This document shows, in pieces, positions 45,651 through 57,350 of a DNA stretch of 64,000 nucleotides (within the stretch, counting starts at the first letter, position 1; each line of letters begins with the position of its first letter). The stretch spans positions 1,672,951-1,736,950 of the forward strand of contig NC_074726.1 of the NCBI RefSeq assembly GCF_947242115.1. Direction: 5' to 3'. The notes under the pieces were generated by a model that worked only from the letters and a program-made list of their open reading frames with translations, was not told where the DNA came from and searched no databases. Source of the DNA: Biomphalaria glabrata (Eukaryota > Mollusca > Gastropoda > Planorbidae). Both the position numbers and the translations under genes were made by a program.

Positions 45651-46241
45651 CAGGGTGTGTCAAAAAATGTATACACACTTTGAACTGTCATAGACAATTT
45701 ATTTCCCGTTTTACAATGCTAAATTTCTGGATATGGAAAGCTTAATGTTCAATTGGAAAAATAAATGTGATTAATGTTAGTAATATTCAAACTGGTGGCC
45801 TTCAACATCAATACATTGCTGAGTACGAGTCAACACTGATTCCGTACATCGTACCAAAGTGCCCACTGAGATTTCTGCGCCCACCGCCTGAATCTCATTC
45901 CACAGTGTGTCCAGGTGACGTGGTATACGTTTGTACACCTCATCTTGAACTGTGCCCCATAAGAAGAAATCCAGCAGCGTGAGGTCTGGAGAGCGTGCAG
46001 GAAACTCGATTGGTCCCCTGCGTCCTATCCACTGGCCTGGCACATTGTGATCCAGTTATGCTCGTACGTTCACTCATTAAAACTCAAACGCACGTCCGCC
46101 ATGTTGCAGTTACTTCCTTGCCACTGCTATAACTTGTTAAAGAAACATAACATTACTTTCTCAAAGAAATTTAGCATTGTATAACAGGAAATAAATTGTC
46201 TATGACACTTCAAAGTGTGTATACATTTGTTTGACGCACCA
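45651..46241 (-). mobile_element. mariner-like DNA transposon, internally deleted
   Basis: Inverted termini of about 75 bp: GGGTGTGTCAAAAAATGTAT on the left and the complement of GGTGCGTCAAACAAATGTAT on the right, both followed by ACACACTTTGAA. It is inserted in a TA repeat. Minus-strand frame at 45777-46043 gives WIGRRGPIEFPARSPDLTLL, DFFLWGTVQDEVYKR, the region with the last Asp of a DD(D/E) transposase. The N-terminal two thirds are missing, so it is not autonomous. Confidence 0.9.
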
Positions 46242-46654
46242 TATATATATATATATGCTTTTTAGAATTTTCAGTGTTATTTCAATAATTTGTAATTGAC
46301 CTTTAAGAACCTTGTCATATCAGTATATTAATTAGTTCTAGCAGTTAGATTATGAGTCTAATTAATAGACTTAGGACTAGAATTCAGTGGTTCACAAACT
46401 TTTTTGTCTCGTAAACTCCCTTGCCATGTTTTCAGGTTTTCTGTAGACCCCCTGTTTAACTTGCAATTTTTTTTTAATTCATCAACATTTTTTTAAGACT
46501 AATTTCTATCTGTAGTGAGTTGAATCTTATTATTTATTTTATTGATAAAATCAAATTGAAACCAATAAAAATAAAAATTAATACTGGAATCAGCAGACAC
46601 ACTGGAAATGTCTTTTTGCAGGTTTATCATCCGTTACTACGGATAATATGTTTC

Positions 46655-46770
46655 AAAAAGAATTTAAGTCATTGGTTAATATGCATGACTAAATGCATGA
46701 CGCGTAGGACGTAATCATCTTCTTTTTTGAAGTAACGTCTGTATTATATAAGATAAGAAGATAAGAAAAG
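46655..46770 (+). mobile_element. LINE family B 3' end inside the hAT element
   Basis: AATTTAAGTCATTGGTTAAT, GACGTAATCATCTTC and the TATATAAGATAAGAAG tail. About 110 bp, extreme 5' truncation. Confidence 0.8.
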
Positions 46771-47494
46771 GAATTAGTTGTTCTATGAAGTAGGGCTTCA
46801 AACATTAAATATTAATTAGTTACTGTCACAGCTTTCCTATTATATAACTCTATCTACTTATAACTCGATAGAATCTACCTTAAGTCTCAATACGTCTAGG
46901 TGTCCCTGGTTCAGTTCTAGTTAACGAAATAAAACAATGAAACCACTAGATCAAACACATAAACTTTAATCAGCTTTACTGTAGGCTATATCACACACAA
47001 GCTGGACTCTCTCTAACAACCAACACACTTCCGGTCATTCGCGCAGATAGTAAATATAGATTATACATACATACACACATTCATCCGTGACAGTTACTTA
47101 CTTTGCCGCGAAGATGTTATCACTAACAGGAGAAGGGGCGAGGCCAGTAAGCTTCGAGCAGGAAGTGCTCATTAGCCTTGGCTGCCTACTCACCTAGCAG
47201 AAGTAAAACTGAATTTAAACCTCTGCTGCCTTGCAACTATACTCAAACATCACTACACCCTGTCAAAGCCTGTGACGCTGCTGATCCCAAACTGTATATT
47301 TGTCGTTTGCAAAGAATTACATAATAAGCTTTTAATTTTATAACTCATGCTACCGACATGTCCTTGAACTGTAGTGTTGCTTAAAGCAATTCTTTTAATA
47401 TCAGATGTAGGTTTGTGTAAAACGGTTTTTAAAACTAAAACGACTGGTAAAATCAATGTTTTAGCTTTAGTGTTTTCCGCATTTTTTCATAGAA

Positions 47495-48315
47495 AAGTAA
47501 AGTTACCCTTTCAGACCTTGTGATAATGTTAAGATCATCTGTTTCTTTGGCCAACGGTTAACGAGCAGTGTGTCGTGTGGGCAGCACAACGACCAGCTGT
47601 CAGGGTTGTGTTACAGCCTTAGCTCGTTTTCCCGGGCCCATGACATTCAACAGGCACCTTCGTGCTTACAATAAATAATTGACTCACTGTTAACAATGTA
47701 ACTGTTTAATGACATGAATATAAGTAATAATGACAACTGATGGAGTAATGACATTGGGTCTAAAATATTCGAATATTGTGGTTATAGTAATTAAACAATA
47801 ATTCTGCACCTTGCTATCACACAACGCCACGCAATAGTATGTTCAACACTGGCCCACAGCCGATTATAAACTCCAATGTAAATCTTGATAATCCCATAAC
47901 TAACTCCCTGTAGAGACATACGAAAAGACAAATTGAAAGTTCTAGTCCAAACGCTAAGGCAGCGAAACAACTGCGAAATGCAGTAATGCCTAAATACTCA
48001 CCCTAAACAGGGGAACACAGAAGAATCTCAACAAACGTTACACCAGCATAACAAAACCACTCCATAAACTTACAAGCAAGGCAACAAAGAAAGTGCGTAC
48101 AAAAATTGTGCACTTAATAAACATTGGTGCTATAATACCATAACCTACGCACCGACACCAGCCACCTATAGCCTACTTTTCCTAACTTAAGTCAGGTACC
48201 CGTTAGAGTTAGGTGGACTCAGGGAAGGCCTAAAATCCTGAAATTCAAAATTCACCGAGATTCGAAACCAGGACCCCAGGTTCGGAAGCGCTTAACCACT
48301 ACCACCATATTTTGC
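47495..48315 (-). repeat. SINE family 1 inside the hAT element, itself split
   Basis: The 3' part at 47495-47597 (TTAACGAGCAGTGTGTCGTG) and the head part at 48166-48315 (core GGTACCCGTTAGAGTTAGG, box B complement ATTCGAAACC) are separated by about 570 bp of unrelated sequence. Confidence 0.8.
47598..48165. other. About 570-bp insertion of unknown type within a SINE
   Basis: Starts TCAGGGTTGTGTTACAGCCT, ends near CCAGCCACCTATAG. No ORF and no clear terminal inverted repeats. An old solo terminal repeat or an unclassified element are possibilities; the family is unknown. Confidence 0.4.
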
Positions 48316-48849
48316 TATAAGTAAACAGATATTGTAAGACGCCCACAAACCATCATCTTCTCTATATGATGTCGAAGATGTGGGTCTCTTCTGAACTTTA
48401 TCTTTGAATGTTTGAAAGTTTTTCAAATCTTTTTATCAGGGTGACGTTGTCTCACATGATCCTCCTGCGTACTTAGTTTCATATCGTCACAATAAAGGCA
48501 ATCGGCATGTTTTATAAGGAAGGAATGATCAATGTTAAATGAAATCTATTATCGTAGACCCCCGTGGACATCTCATAGACCCCAATTTGTTTGTTCACTT
48601 TCGTAGACCCCTTGGAAGTCTTCGTATACCACTTTGGGAATCATTGGACTAGATGATACCGGTATAGCTAGATCTAGCATATTTTTTAGCTACAAAAATA
48701 AAAACAAAACAAAAACCCAAATCTGAGAGAAAACCCAAGATTTAAGATTACAGTCTAAACAAACCAAATTAGTAACAAAGATGGCAGCCCCGTGAACTCA
48801 TGCCGGCGTATTAGATCTATTTAGTATTAACTTGCGTCTAGACTAGAGT

Positions 48850-48990
48850 TAGTCTCTTGAGTAAGATTGAAGAGTAAAATAGTAGTATACTATAGCCACT
48901 AAGGATTAGGAGTGTAATGAGTGTAGTTAGTCTCTTGAGTAAGATTGAAGAGTAAAATAGGAGTATACTATAGCTACTAGAATCTAGTAG
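48850..48990 (+). repeat. About 70-bp tandem duplication
   Basis: TAGTCTCTTGAGTAAGATTG, AAGAGTAAAATAG and AGTATACTATAGC occur twice in order. Confidence 0.92.
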
Positions 48991-50629
48991 TAGATCTACT
49001 CTAGTACTAAGGAAGGATTAGGAGTGTAAGACCGTAACGTAAGTCAAGTGTAACTGTATCTCTAGATCAAGATCTAAAAGATAATAGATTAAAGACCAAC
49101 TGAAGAGGTTTTGGGGTCAGACACGGAAACCGGTGTAATACTTTTTTTTAGTTTCATAATGCTTAAAAAAACATACATACGAAATATTAGACATAGACTA
49201 TGATAGACTCTAGATCTATATTCTTTGTAATTATTTAGATATAAGCAATTTAATGTGAGTTTTAGGGACTATTAGATCTCTAAATTTCACAATCTCGAAG
49301 TAGTCGAAGCCATTCGAGATCAGTATTTCCCAGACAACCAAGGTCGATGACGTATAAGGAAAATTAAGTCAAATTTTTCAGTTTATGGCTTAGCGTATTT
49401 CCCTATAGATCTAGATTCCTTTTTACAGGAATGCTAGTTTTTGAAAACAAAGGCGACTAAAACACACCAATTTATAAAAAGTGGATGTTAGAGTTGGGGA
49501 AATTAGGTCAAATCACGCAATTTATGGCTTTGCATGTTAGATCTACTGTTTGTCTGCTTATTCTTGATCTAGTCAAGCGAACAGCGTTTCAGCCCACGCA
49601 GTTCACATTTTCGTTTTAGTCAAGTTACGCAATTTATGGCTTATGTTACTGCTTCAGGCTTATTCTAGTTCTACATCTACTGAATTACTACTGCTTTGAT
49701 CAAGAGCTAGATCTTCTTTTCTCAGATCATTAATGATGTATGAAGTAGACCTAAATTTAATTAGATGAAGTCTAGATCTAGTAATAGTAGTATTGGATAT
49801 TTAGAGATTAGACTTATCTAGACTGATCCAATCGAGGTGCTGGGCCTAGATCTAGAAAAACAAAGTTTAAAATTATATACTCTATCTATACACTTAATAG
49901 TGATTAACCTATAGTCGTCCCTAAATAGGCCAAATATGAAAAAAACAAACCATTAATTACAATGTTGAGCTCATTCAATGTAGTTACTTATTGTAGTACA
50001 CGATTATATTTAGTTTGAATCTAGAGTCACAACCTCGTACAACACTAGCAAAATAGCTTTAACCTTAACCTAGACTTAAAGGTAGTCTGATTTGGATCTA
50101 CTAGATCTAAATTTCTAAAAACTAATCTATAAGGCAAACATTAGACCTAGATCTACCAATTCTATATTATTATTAATATACGAAATATGGATTTTGTTAC
50201 ACTCTTACTTAAATAGTTCTATAAATCTATATTATGTAAAAAATTGAATTTTCATGTATCTCACGAATAGAATCATTAGATAGTTAAGTTAGCAAGTTAA
50301 TCTGTAACTGTAACAAAGTTTTAAATTGTGTTTAGACTATAAATAGAAGAGATTATCCTACTGGAAAAGGAGTTGTTGTTTTTTTTCTTTTCTCTGGGAA
50401 GTGGAAAATAAATTGTAGTAACAATATAATATTCAGTAATGTATATAGGCTACTGTTGATGTAGTTATGCAACTCATTTTATTAAATTTTAGTAACCCAA
50501 TTATTGCCAGTTAATCACTGAATATATATATATATTATTTTTTTAATGTTATTAAAAAATGCAGAGCTATTCATAATTTAAAGTGTTAAATAAATAAGGC
50601 TGGCAGTCGAGTCGAAAGATTAATGAGGA

Positions 50630-50740
50630 ATGCAGTATTTTCCATGGCTACGCAGCCCTAGCTGGTGGTCAATTTAAATGTTCTTTACGTCTACGTCTTC
50701 CCTCGGCAGTGGATTTTCTTTTGGCCTCTAATATCTATTC
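50630..50740 (+). repeat. RTE-like LINE scrap
   Basis: GCAGTGGATTTTCTTTTGGC and neighbouring words match 18570-18605. Confidence 0.4.
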
Positions 50741-50887
50741 CACCTTGCAATATCTAATAAATAGCATCATTCGAAGAATGAGATCCAACTCTTATTTTTT
50801 TAAAATGTAACCCCTTTACAGATCAAGTCATCATTGCAATGGACATTCAAATCTGCAATAACATAGAATTGATCAAAATTTGAATAC

Positions 50888-51010
50888 GTTTCGAAACGCA
50901 GAAAGTTGTGTGGTTTGCGCACCGAACTGTCTTCTCTGTGGTCTCAGGTTCAAACATTGACCACTGCCATTAACTAACATCCTGCTGGAGTTTTGGGCTA
51001 TGACATAATA
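50888..51010 (+). repeat. tRNA-like SINE family 3, diverged
   Basis: GTGTGGTTTGCGCACCGAAC, box-B-like CAGGTTCAAACATTGACC, then ATCCTGCTGGAGTTTTGG. It corresponds to 1131-1288. Confidence 0.5.
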
Positions 51011-51474
51011 ATATTAAATCCTGATTCGAAGCTTTGTCTAAACCTAGCAAGTGAAAAGGAACATACTAAAATAATGTTGTGTGTATAATGAAGAACTCTA
51101 TTAAAATGTGATTTTGTATTTACATTTATTGGTATTTATTATATAAAATAAAATTGTAGAATGTTTCTGTGATTTGTTTCACAATAGAAACAGGGAATGT
51201 TAACTCTTCTTGTATTTCCAAAATGATGAAAGATCCATCTAGTAAACTTGTCTGTATGCCACATGTCAAATGTTTTCTGTAAAATAGATTTTTAAAAATT
51301 TATTTATTAACATTTATACTTAATTATGTATACATATATATAGAACTAGTGGTTATATATATATATTATATGTTATACTGATTATTTGATCTAACATTAA
51401 CATCTAACTGTTATTGTTCTTAATAATAATAAATTACTCTACTCTAGGTCTAGGCAATCTAATATATTTAAGAC

Positions 51475-51563
51475 CAGGGCCGGTCTTAAGCCACTGCAAC
51501 CTATGCGATCGCAGTGGACCCTGCACTTTCATAGGCCCCACGCTAATTCTAGGTGTAATTGTT

Positions 51564-51606
<43 letters not shown>

Positions 51607-52029
51607 GGTATATATAAAACCTGGAAATCTAATGAAAGCTCATAAAAATCTCCTGAAAAATAGACAAAATTGTCATTTGTGGGTGTCATTCATTCCCGGA
51701 AAATGCTAATCCTACGCGCGATAAAAGGCATTGTCAACTTTCATGTAATAAAATGTAATAATCAGGCAAATTTTCACTTTAATCAGAAGTTTCCATACTT
51801 TATTTACTTTAATAGTGACTGGCATATTAATATGCCATAAGTTGCAAAGTTCGTAAAGTAAAGTTAATTTGATCGTAATCTTGTACTTAGTAAAGATTGA
51901 ATAAAATTCAAAGTCAAATTTTTTTAAAATACAAAAGCTTAATTTCCACTTATTATCCTTATTCCCACCCAGACTAGGCCCTGCGCAATCAGTTTCACAT
52001 AAGCCCCACAATCGTTAGGACCGACCCTG
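51475..52029. mobile_element. Non-autonomous hAT-type element
   Basis: Termini CAGGGCCGGTCTTAAG and the complement of CAGGGTCGGTCCTAA. The 8-bp flanks are TTTAAGAC (51467-51474) and TTTAAGTT (52030-52037), six of eight matching. Subterminal GCAATCAGTTTCAC / GGCCCCACG blocks are shared with the transposase-bearing copy at 58986-59661. A (TA)n tract lies inside. Confidence 0.8.
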
Positions 52030-52049
52030 TTTAAGTTTAAGACTTAAAG

Positions 52050-52790
52050 ACAAGTCACGTGTGTTTAGTATAGATCTGTATTTAATATTACCAATATAAA
52101 TGATGACTTATTATTTTTTAGATCTAAAGTCTAGCCTTATTAATAAGTATAGTAAGGGCTAGTAAAGGGCTATATTAGAATTAGATCTTTTATAAATATA
52201 TTCTATATAGATTTAGCTTAGGCTTTAGGTTTTGTCCTTGACTAATATAATATTATATTTATTTATATCTATGAATAATCTTTATGCTAGGACACTACTC
52301 ACTAGGTACTATTACAGAGATATACAAATTCAAACATTAAAAAATGTTGGCAACTGGGCTTAGACTTATCATAGATAGAGGCTAGTCTAGATTACTCTAG
52401 ATCTACTTAAATCTACTAGTTTATAAACTATTACTCTAGTGTCTCTAGTATAAGTATTAAACTCTATTAGTATTACTACAAGCCAAAGTTAAGTCAGTCA
52501 AGTATTATTATTATAAACTAGATCTAGTCATCTAGTGAGTGACTAGTAAAAGTGTTAGAAGGCCTAGCTAGAATTAGAGATAGATCTATCCATTTAGTTT
52601 TGTTATAATAAAAATTATAATAGACTTATACTTTTAGTATACTAGTATAGTTAATTATTATAATTTATAGTAGATCTAGAATCTACTATCTAGATCTAGT
52701 CATAAGACGATCATAAGTAAGTGACTGTCTAGTGACTCTCTCTAGTCCTATCTATTAATCTATCTAAATATTAATTCAATAGTCTGCTCT
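52050..52790. repeat. CTAG/AGATCT-rich low-complexity block
   Basis: Very dense in TAGATCTA and CTAGT words. No unit structure and no ORF. Confidence 0.8.
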
Positions 52791-53219
52791 ATAATATATT
52801 TTGAAAAAGTAGAAGAGTTAGCTTCAGGGTATTTTGGTGCATCCCATGATAAGTATCATTTAAAATTGTTTGACATCTAGATTTAGATAAGTAGATCATC
52901 TGAATCGCTATCAATAACGTATCCAGCCATGTCTATTTTTATTTACATTTTCTCAGTCCATTACAATACGTCACTTCGGTTTCGGCCATTGAAGCTGATT
53001 TTCAAATCTCGTTATTTTTTCCACTTTCAAATTACTTTTTCTAATATAAATACGCTTTTCTAAAATCTCAAAATTTTAGGAACTAACTTTGATGCTATCT
53101 ACTGTCTGAATCAATCGCTATCTCAATTTAGAAAAAAACCTCTTCAGTTGGTCTTTAATAAATTTTAATATGGCGTAAAACAGATTGAGGTCTCAACATT
53201 CTACTTTAACTTTTGGGAC

Positions 53220-54330
53220 TTATTTTTTTACCAATTTCAAATTGGCTTTTATGGACATATATATCATTTTTGATGCCCAAGAATAGAGGAATTCAAAAAA
53301 AAAAAAAAAAATCAGAAGCATGAGACAATTATTTAACATTAAAAAATTAGGTCAAATACACTTACCCCTAATTGGAAAAATCCTTCACTCACAGAAGATA
53401 TATCCAGAAATCCATGAATTTCACAAATTCACAATATTATTAAAAGAAAAATGTATCACAAAGTAAAGTATGTCTATAGAAGATTTAAAAAGTAGGTCAA
53501 GTACACTTACCCTTAATTATGAAAAATCCATCACTCACAGAAGATGTATTCAGAAGTCCATGAATTTCACAAATTTACATTAATAGCAATAGAAAAATGT
53601 GTCACAAAGTAATGTATTTTGATAGAGGATTTGAAAAATATATAAAATTGTTGATTATTTAAAGGATACTGCCTAATAATTAAGAACCCAATACCCCATC
53701 CAACGCCAAAAAAAGTTTACAATTCTCCCTCATAAATCACCAATAGCTTATTTACCAAAATCAGTTATGACATATTATACATCAATTTTAATGCCCAGAA
53801 ATAGAGGAATTAAAAAAAAAAAAAAATTATTAGCAGCAGACATGTATTTTACATTAAAAAAGAAGGTCAAGTACACTTACCCTTCATCATGAAAAATCCA
53901 TCACTCACAAAGTAGATACATCCAGAAATCCATGAAATTCACAAATTCTCATTAATATTAACAAAAAATGTGTATAAATAAAGTATATTTATAGAAGATT
54001 TGAAAAAAAAAATTGTTGTTTATTTTTAATAATAATGTCTAATAATTAAGAGCCCTAGACCCCATTCGCTGTAAAAAAAAACAACAACAACAAAATTCTC
54101 CCTCATAAATCACCAATGATTGATAAAATCAGTCACAGATAAGACATATATCATTTTACAAGAACAGAGAAATAAAAAAAAATTATTAGCAGCAGACTTA
54201 AGTATTTAATATAAAAAAAATATGTTTACCATATTTACCTCTCAGAAGGAAAATTCCATCACTCACCAAAGTTATCCTAGAAAATCCATGTAGTCATGTA
54301 AACACCGAACTAACAATCACTAGATCTAGG
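53220..54330 (-). repeat. Degenerate long-unit tandem array with splice-donor-like cores
   Basis: Cores at about 53360-53435, 53505-53580, 53875-53955 and 54230-54300. On the minus strand each reads TTCATGGATTTCTGGAT..., GAGTGATGGATTTTTC, then GGGTAAGTG (GAGGTAAAT in the fourth). Between cores are A-runs, ATTATTAGCAGCAGAC and GCCCAGAAATAGAGG-like segments. The unit is roughly 350 bp where intact. Confidence 0.7.
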
Positions 54331-54860
54331 ATCTTGATTAAAATTATTTTTTAAAATTTCCGTATCTGGTATATTCTAGATGATCTAGAAAATAACAGAG
54401 ATACAGTATGGTGCGTGATTTTATCGATCGCTGACGTCAGTGACAATGTTTAATAGTCAGTGTTACAATCTAGATTTATACTATATGCCTGCACGTTTTG
54501 CTACATTAATAAATTAACTAGTTTTAGATCTAATCTATCTAGAAGAGAATTTAGATCTAGATCTATACTATATATATATTATAATATAGATCTATATAAA
54601 ATAACATGTGGTTCCTTCCGTATGTCTAAAAAGCTAATGTAGATCTAAGTCTAAGTCTAGATTAGATCTAAACTAAATTTATACGATTCGCTAGAAATTT
54701 TAAATGATTAAAAAAATTGCGCTAAGACATAAGCCTATTTATATTCTAGATCTGTATTTTCTAAATCTAAATACTAATCTAGTTGTAAAATCTAGAAATC
54801 ATAATAATATAATAATACTATTAAATACAGATTTAGACTAAGTCAAAAAGCATTTTTGTT
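54331..54860. repeat. CTAG/AGATCT-rich low-complexity block
   Basis: Many TAGATCTAG and CTAGAT words with ATATAT runs. Confidence 0.75.
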
Positions 54861-55440
54861 TTTTTTCATCCTGCGCCTGGCTAAAGATAGATACCTGTGT
54901 TCCCGTCCTTGAAGTTAATTATTGAAGAAAACGACATCCTATTATTAAAGCAGAATAATTAACTAAGCAGTTGATATTATGAATGGAATTATCTGTAATA
55001 GATTCTGTCTATAATTACCTTTGCTAGATGCTATCGCTTCGAATTATTCTGAGCGAATGATTTTATAAAAAAGCACATTGAAAGGGAGGTCATGAAGTCA
55101 GTTCCGGCGACCTCCATTCTCATTGGTTTAAAAAAACCAAGATTTTATAAATATTTTTTTTTTTAAATAACCAAAAATAAAAAAATAATAATAAATTATT
55201 ATGAAGGAAATACAAAAATAAGTGTTTTACAGCGAAAATCGGCAAAATGTAAATAATATTTTTAAAAAATGTACACATTGTTTGGCAACATCACAAATTA
55301 AAAAATTGCATTGAGGCTATTTTTTTTCAAATTTAAGACAAAAGAAGCATTTTATTTACTTTTTTTTCTTTATGGTGTGCAACAATCATTTTTAAATACT
55401 AAGTATGTATTTTATACATGAATTATATTTCTAAAATATG
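54861..55440. other. AT-rich stretch, no recognised feature
   Basis: A and T homopolymers. No exon or repeat family recognised. Confidence 0.4.
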
Positions 55441-55448
55441 TTTCTTAC

Positions 55449-55512
55449 CTTTTGAAATGGGATCACATAAATCCAGAAGTAAATGTTGTCTGTCTTTTTG
55501 GCAATACTTCAT
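55449..55512 (-). CDS. Candidate first coding exon, MKYCQKDRQHLL start
   Basis: Minus strand: ATG at 55512, 21 codons (MKYCQKDRQHLLLDLCDPIS and K), then AAAAG followed by a consensus donor GTAAGAAA at 55448. The preceding minus-strand sequence resembles the cores of the array at 53220-54330. No downstream partner exon was identified, and this may be a fortuitous open stretch. Confidence 0.3.
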
Positions 55513-55719
55513 GATATTCACAAATGCACAAATTCAATATAAAAACGAATTTCACAAAAATTTTGCTAATGAAGCTTCCAGAAACATAGATCTATCCATC
55601 AGTAAAAGCAAATATACCACAGATGGTCTATATTCAGAGATAATGAATATTGAACTCGAAAAATGCATTTTTAATAGAGAATCTGTTTTCTGCCATATAG
55701 ACTATTATTAAATTATTTA

Positions 55720-56680
55720 TAAATTATACTATATATTTTTTATAGACAGTATATATTTATACTATACTTATAGTAGTTTTTTTAATTCAGACATTACATG
55801 AATTCGGACATTCGCTGTTTTTGTGGTCATCAAATAATTATTTTAATATTTATATTAATAACACTAGCACGCTGTATAATGTTCTTGTCCATTTTCCAAT
55901 GATTCTGACCCAATTTCCTTCCATTTAGCTGTCTTTTTATGGAAGAAAAACGAATTTCAAATTTGTTAGTCAGTTTGTTGTTTTTTCCTATGTTACACAG
56001 ATGACTTTACGGTTACCTCTTCCAATGGTCGTATGGTTAAGACTATATTTTTTGATTGGCTAAGTCTATACTAATGACCCCGGCAATATTTATTCTGTTT
56101 TTGTAGCTGATTTATTTGATTCATAAGCCAAGTTGTTTGATTCCATACACTAAAAAATTAATAGTGTGTCCGAATTAAATTACGATTTTCTTACCAAAAT
56201 TTATTTCGGACAGCCAGTTTTGGAAATCAATGTTAATGATCTTGTATTATATTTGTTCGTTTGTTTTTTGTTTTTTTTTTAATAGAGCATAAATGGGCAA
56301 ATGTTTGGAGTGAGCTTGGTACATTGAATGAAGTTAAATGCTTAGATCTAGACCTACTAGATAGATCTAGATTCATATAGAGAAAATATAGGTAATAGGC
56401 CTGTGGGCTACTACTGGAGCACCGAAAGAACCTGCTAGGGCGTGGGCGGCATAATATCGCCTATTACCAAAATGTATATATTATATAGATATAGAGGATT
56501 CAGTTAGGCAAGAATAACTATCCTAACCTGTACTATACTACAAAAGATCATCTGTATTAGAAATTTATTAAATTAATAAACAAAAAACACAAACATTCAA
56601 CACACATTTTATCATGGAAACATAAAAAAAGTCTAAAAGTCGGTGCAGAAGTCACTATCCCAGTGACCTAATTTTGGTAG
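55720..56680. other. AT-rich stretch, no recognised feature
   Basis: A few AGATCTAG words at 56342-56370. No ORF or repeat family recognised. Confidence 0.4.
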
Positions 56681-56689
56681 AATAAATGT

Positions 56690-56870
56690 GTTCATATTTT
56701 TAGCGGCTCCCGAAAGGGGAAAAGACGCTATTAGTTTTGTGGGAAATGTCTGTCCCGTTTAGCGTTAACTAGAAAAGATATTGAAAATCCGGCATCACAA
56801 TATTTTAGATTCAAAGTTCTGATGCAACTGCTTCTTTTTTTTTTTTTTTTTTCTGAAAGCGAAAAATCAA
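56690..56870. repeat. Probable dispersed repeat
   Basis: GGCTCCCGAAAGGGGAAAAG, GTCTGTCCCGTTTAGCG, AAATCCGGCATCACAATATT and GTTCTGATGCAACTGCTTC resemble a high-copy planorbid snail repeat from memory. There is only one copy in this window, so support is weak. Confidence 0.35.
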
Positions 56871-57079
56871 ATTTTTTAAATCAGTTATGCAAGCAGTTTT
56901 TTAAAGAGAAAAAGCTAATTAGTATGCATTATAAGTTAGACCTAATTTAAAACGAATAGTAATCTTGTAAACTTCATTTTCCTGACCTTTTTTTTTTTCA
57001 ATGCGGAAATTTTTTATATTTTTTAGGCTTCGAAAAAGAGATTTCCTTTTCAAAACAATTACATCAATTATAAGACATC

Positions 57080-57350
57080 AGTTAGGCCAGTGGAGGAGCA
57101 GTGGCTGAGTGGTAAAGTGCTTGGCTTCCGAACCGGGGGTCCAGGGTTCGAATCTGGTGAAGACTGGGATTTTCAACTTTGGAATCTCTGAGTCCACTCA
57201 GCTCTAATGGGTACCTGACATTAGTTGGTGAAAAGTAAAGGCGGTTGGTCATTGTGCTGGCTACATGACACCCTCGTTAACCGTAGGCCACAAAAACAGA
57301 TGAACTTTACATCATCTACCCTATTGACCACAAGGTCTGAAAGGGGAACT
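57080..57350 (+). repeat. SINE family 1, best full-length copy
   Basis: Box A TGGCTGAGTGG and box B GGTTCGAATCT in a tRNA-like head, GAGTCCACTCAGCTCTAATG then GGTACCTGACATTAGTTGG, GTTAACCGTAGGCCAC, and an end AAGGTCTGAAAGGGGAACT. It serves as the reference for the other family 1 copies. Confidence 0.92.

Larger units (their letters stand above)
46385..48646 (-). mobile_element. hAT element, same family as 13212-14337, with nested insertions
   Basis: Termini CAGTGGTTCACAAAC (46385) and CCACTTTGGGAATCATTG (48646) match the 13.2-kb element inverted. So do internal blocks: 47120-47230 with 13935-14070, 47330-47460 with 13760-13890, and 48320-48440 with 13600-13720. A clean 8-bp target duplication is not seen (flanks share only CTAGA). 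Two insertions lie inside, at 46655-46770 and 47495-48315. Confidence 0.8.
49093..53154. mobile_element. Candidate 4.06-kb TTAA-flanked element with 20-bp inverted termini
   Basis: Left AGACCAACTGAAGAGGTTTT (49093-49112) and right perfect complement (53135-53154), each bordered outside by TTAA (49089-49092 and 53155-53158). TTAA duplications are typical of piggyBac and Kolobok elements. No transposase frame is visible inside. The interior holds CTAG-rich sequence, a SINE, a LINE scrap and the hAT element at 51475-52029. Confidence 0.6.

Noticed and set aside
52860-52945. Minus-strand start MAGYVIDSDSDDLL
   Set aside because: Short, ends at a stop, with no supported splice partner.
55418-55711. 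97-codon plus-strand ORF
   Set aside because: Overlaps the array-like core on the other strand; AT-driven composition and no family signal.
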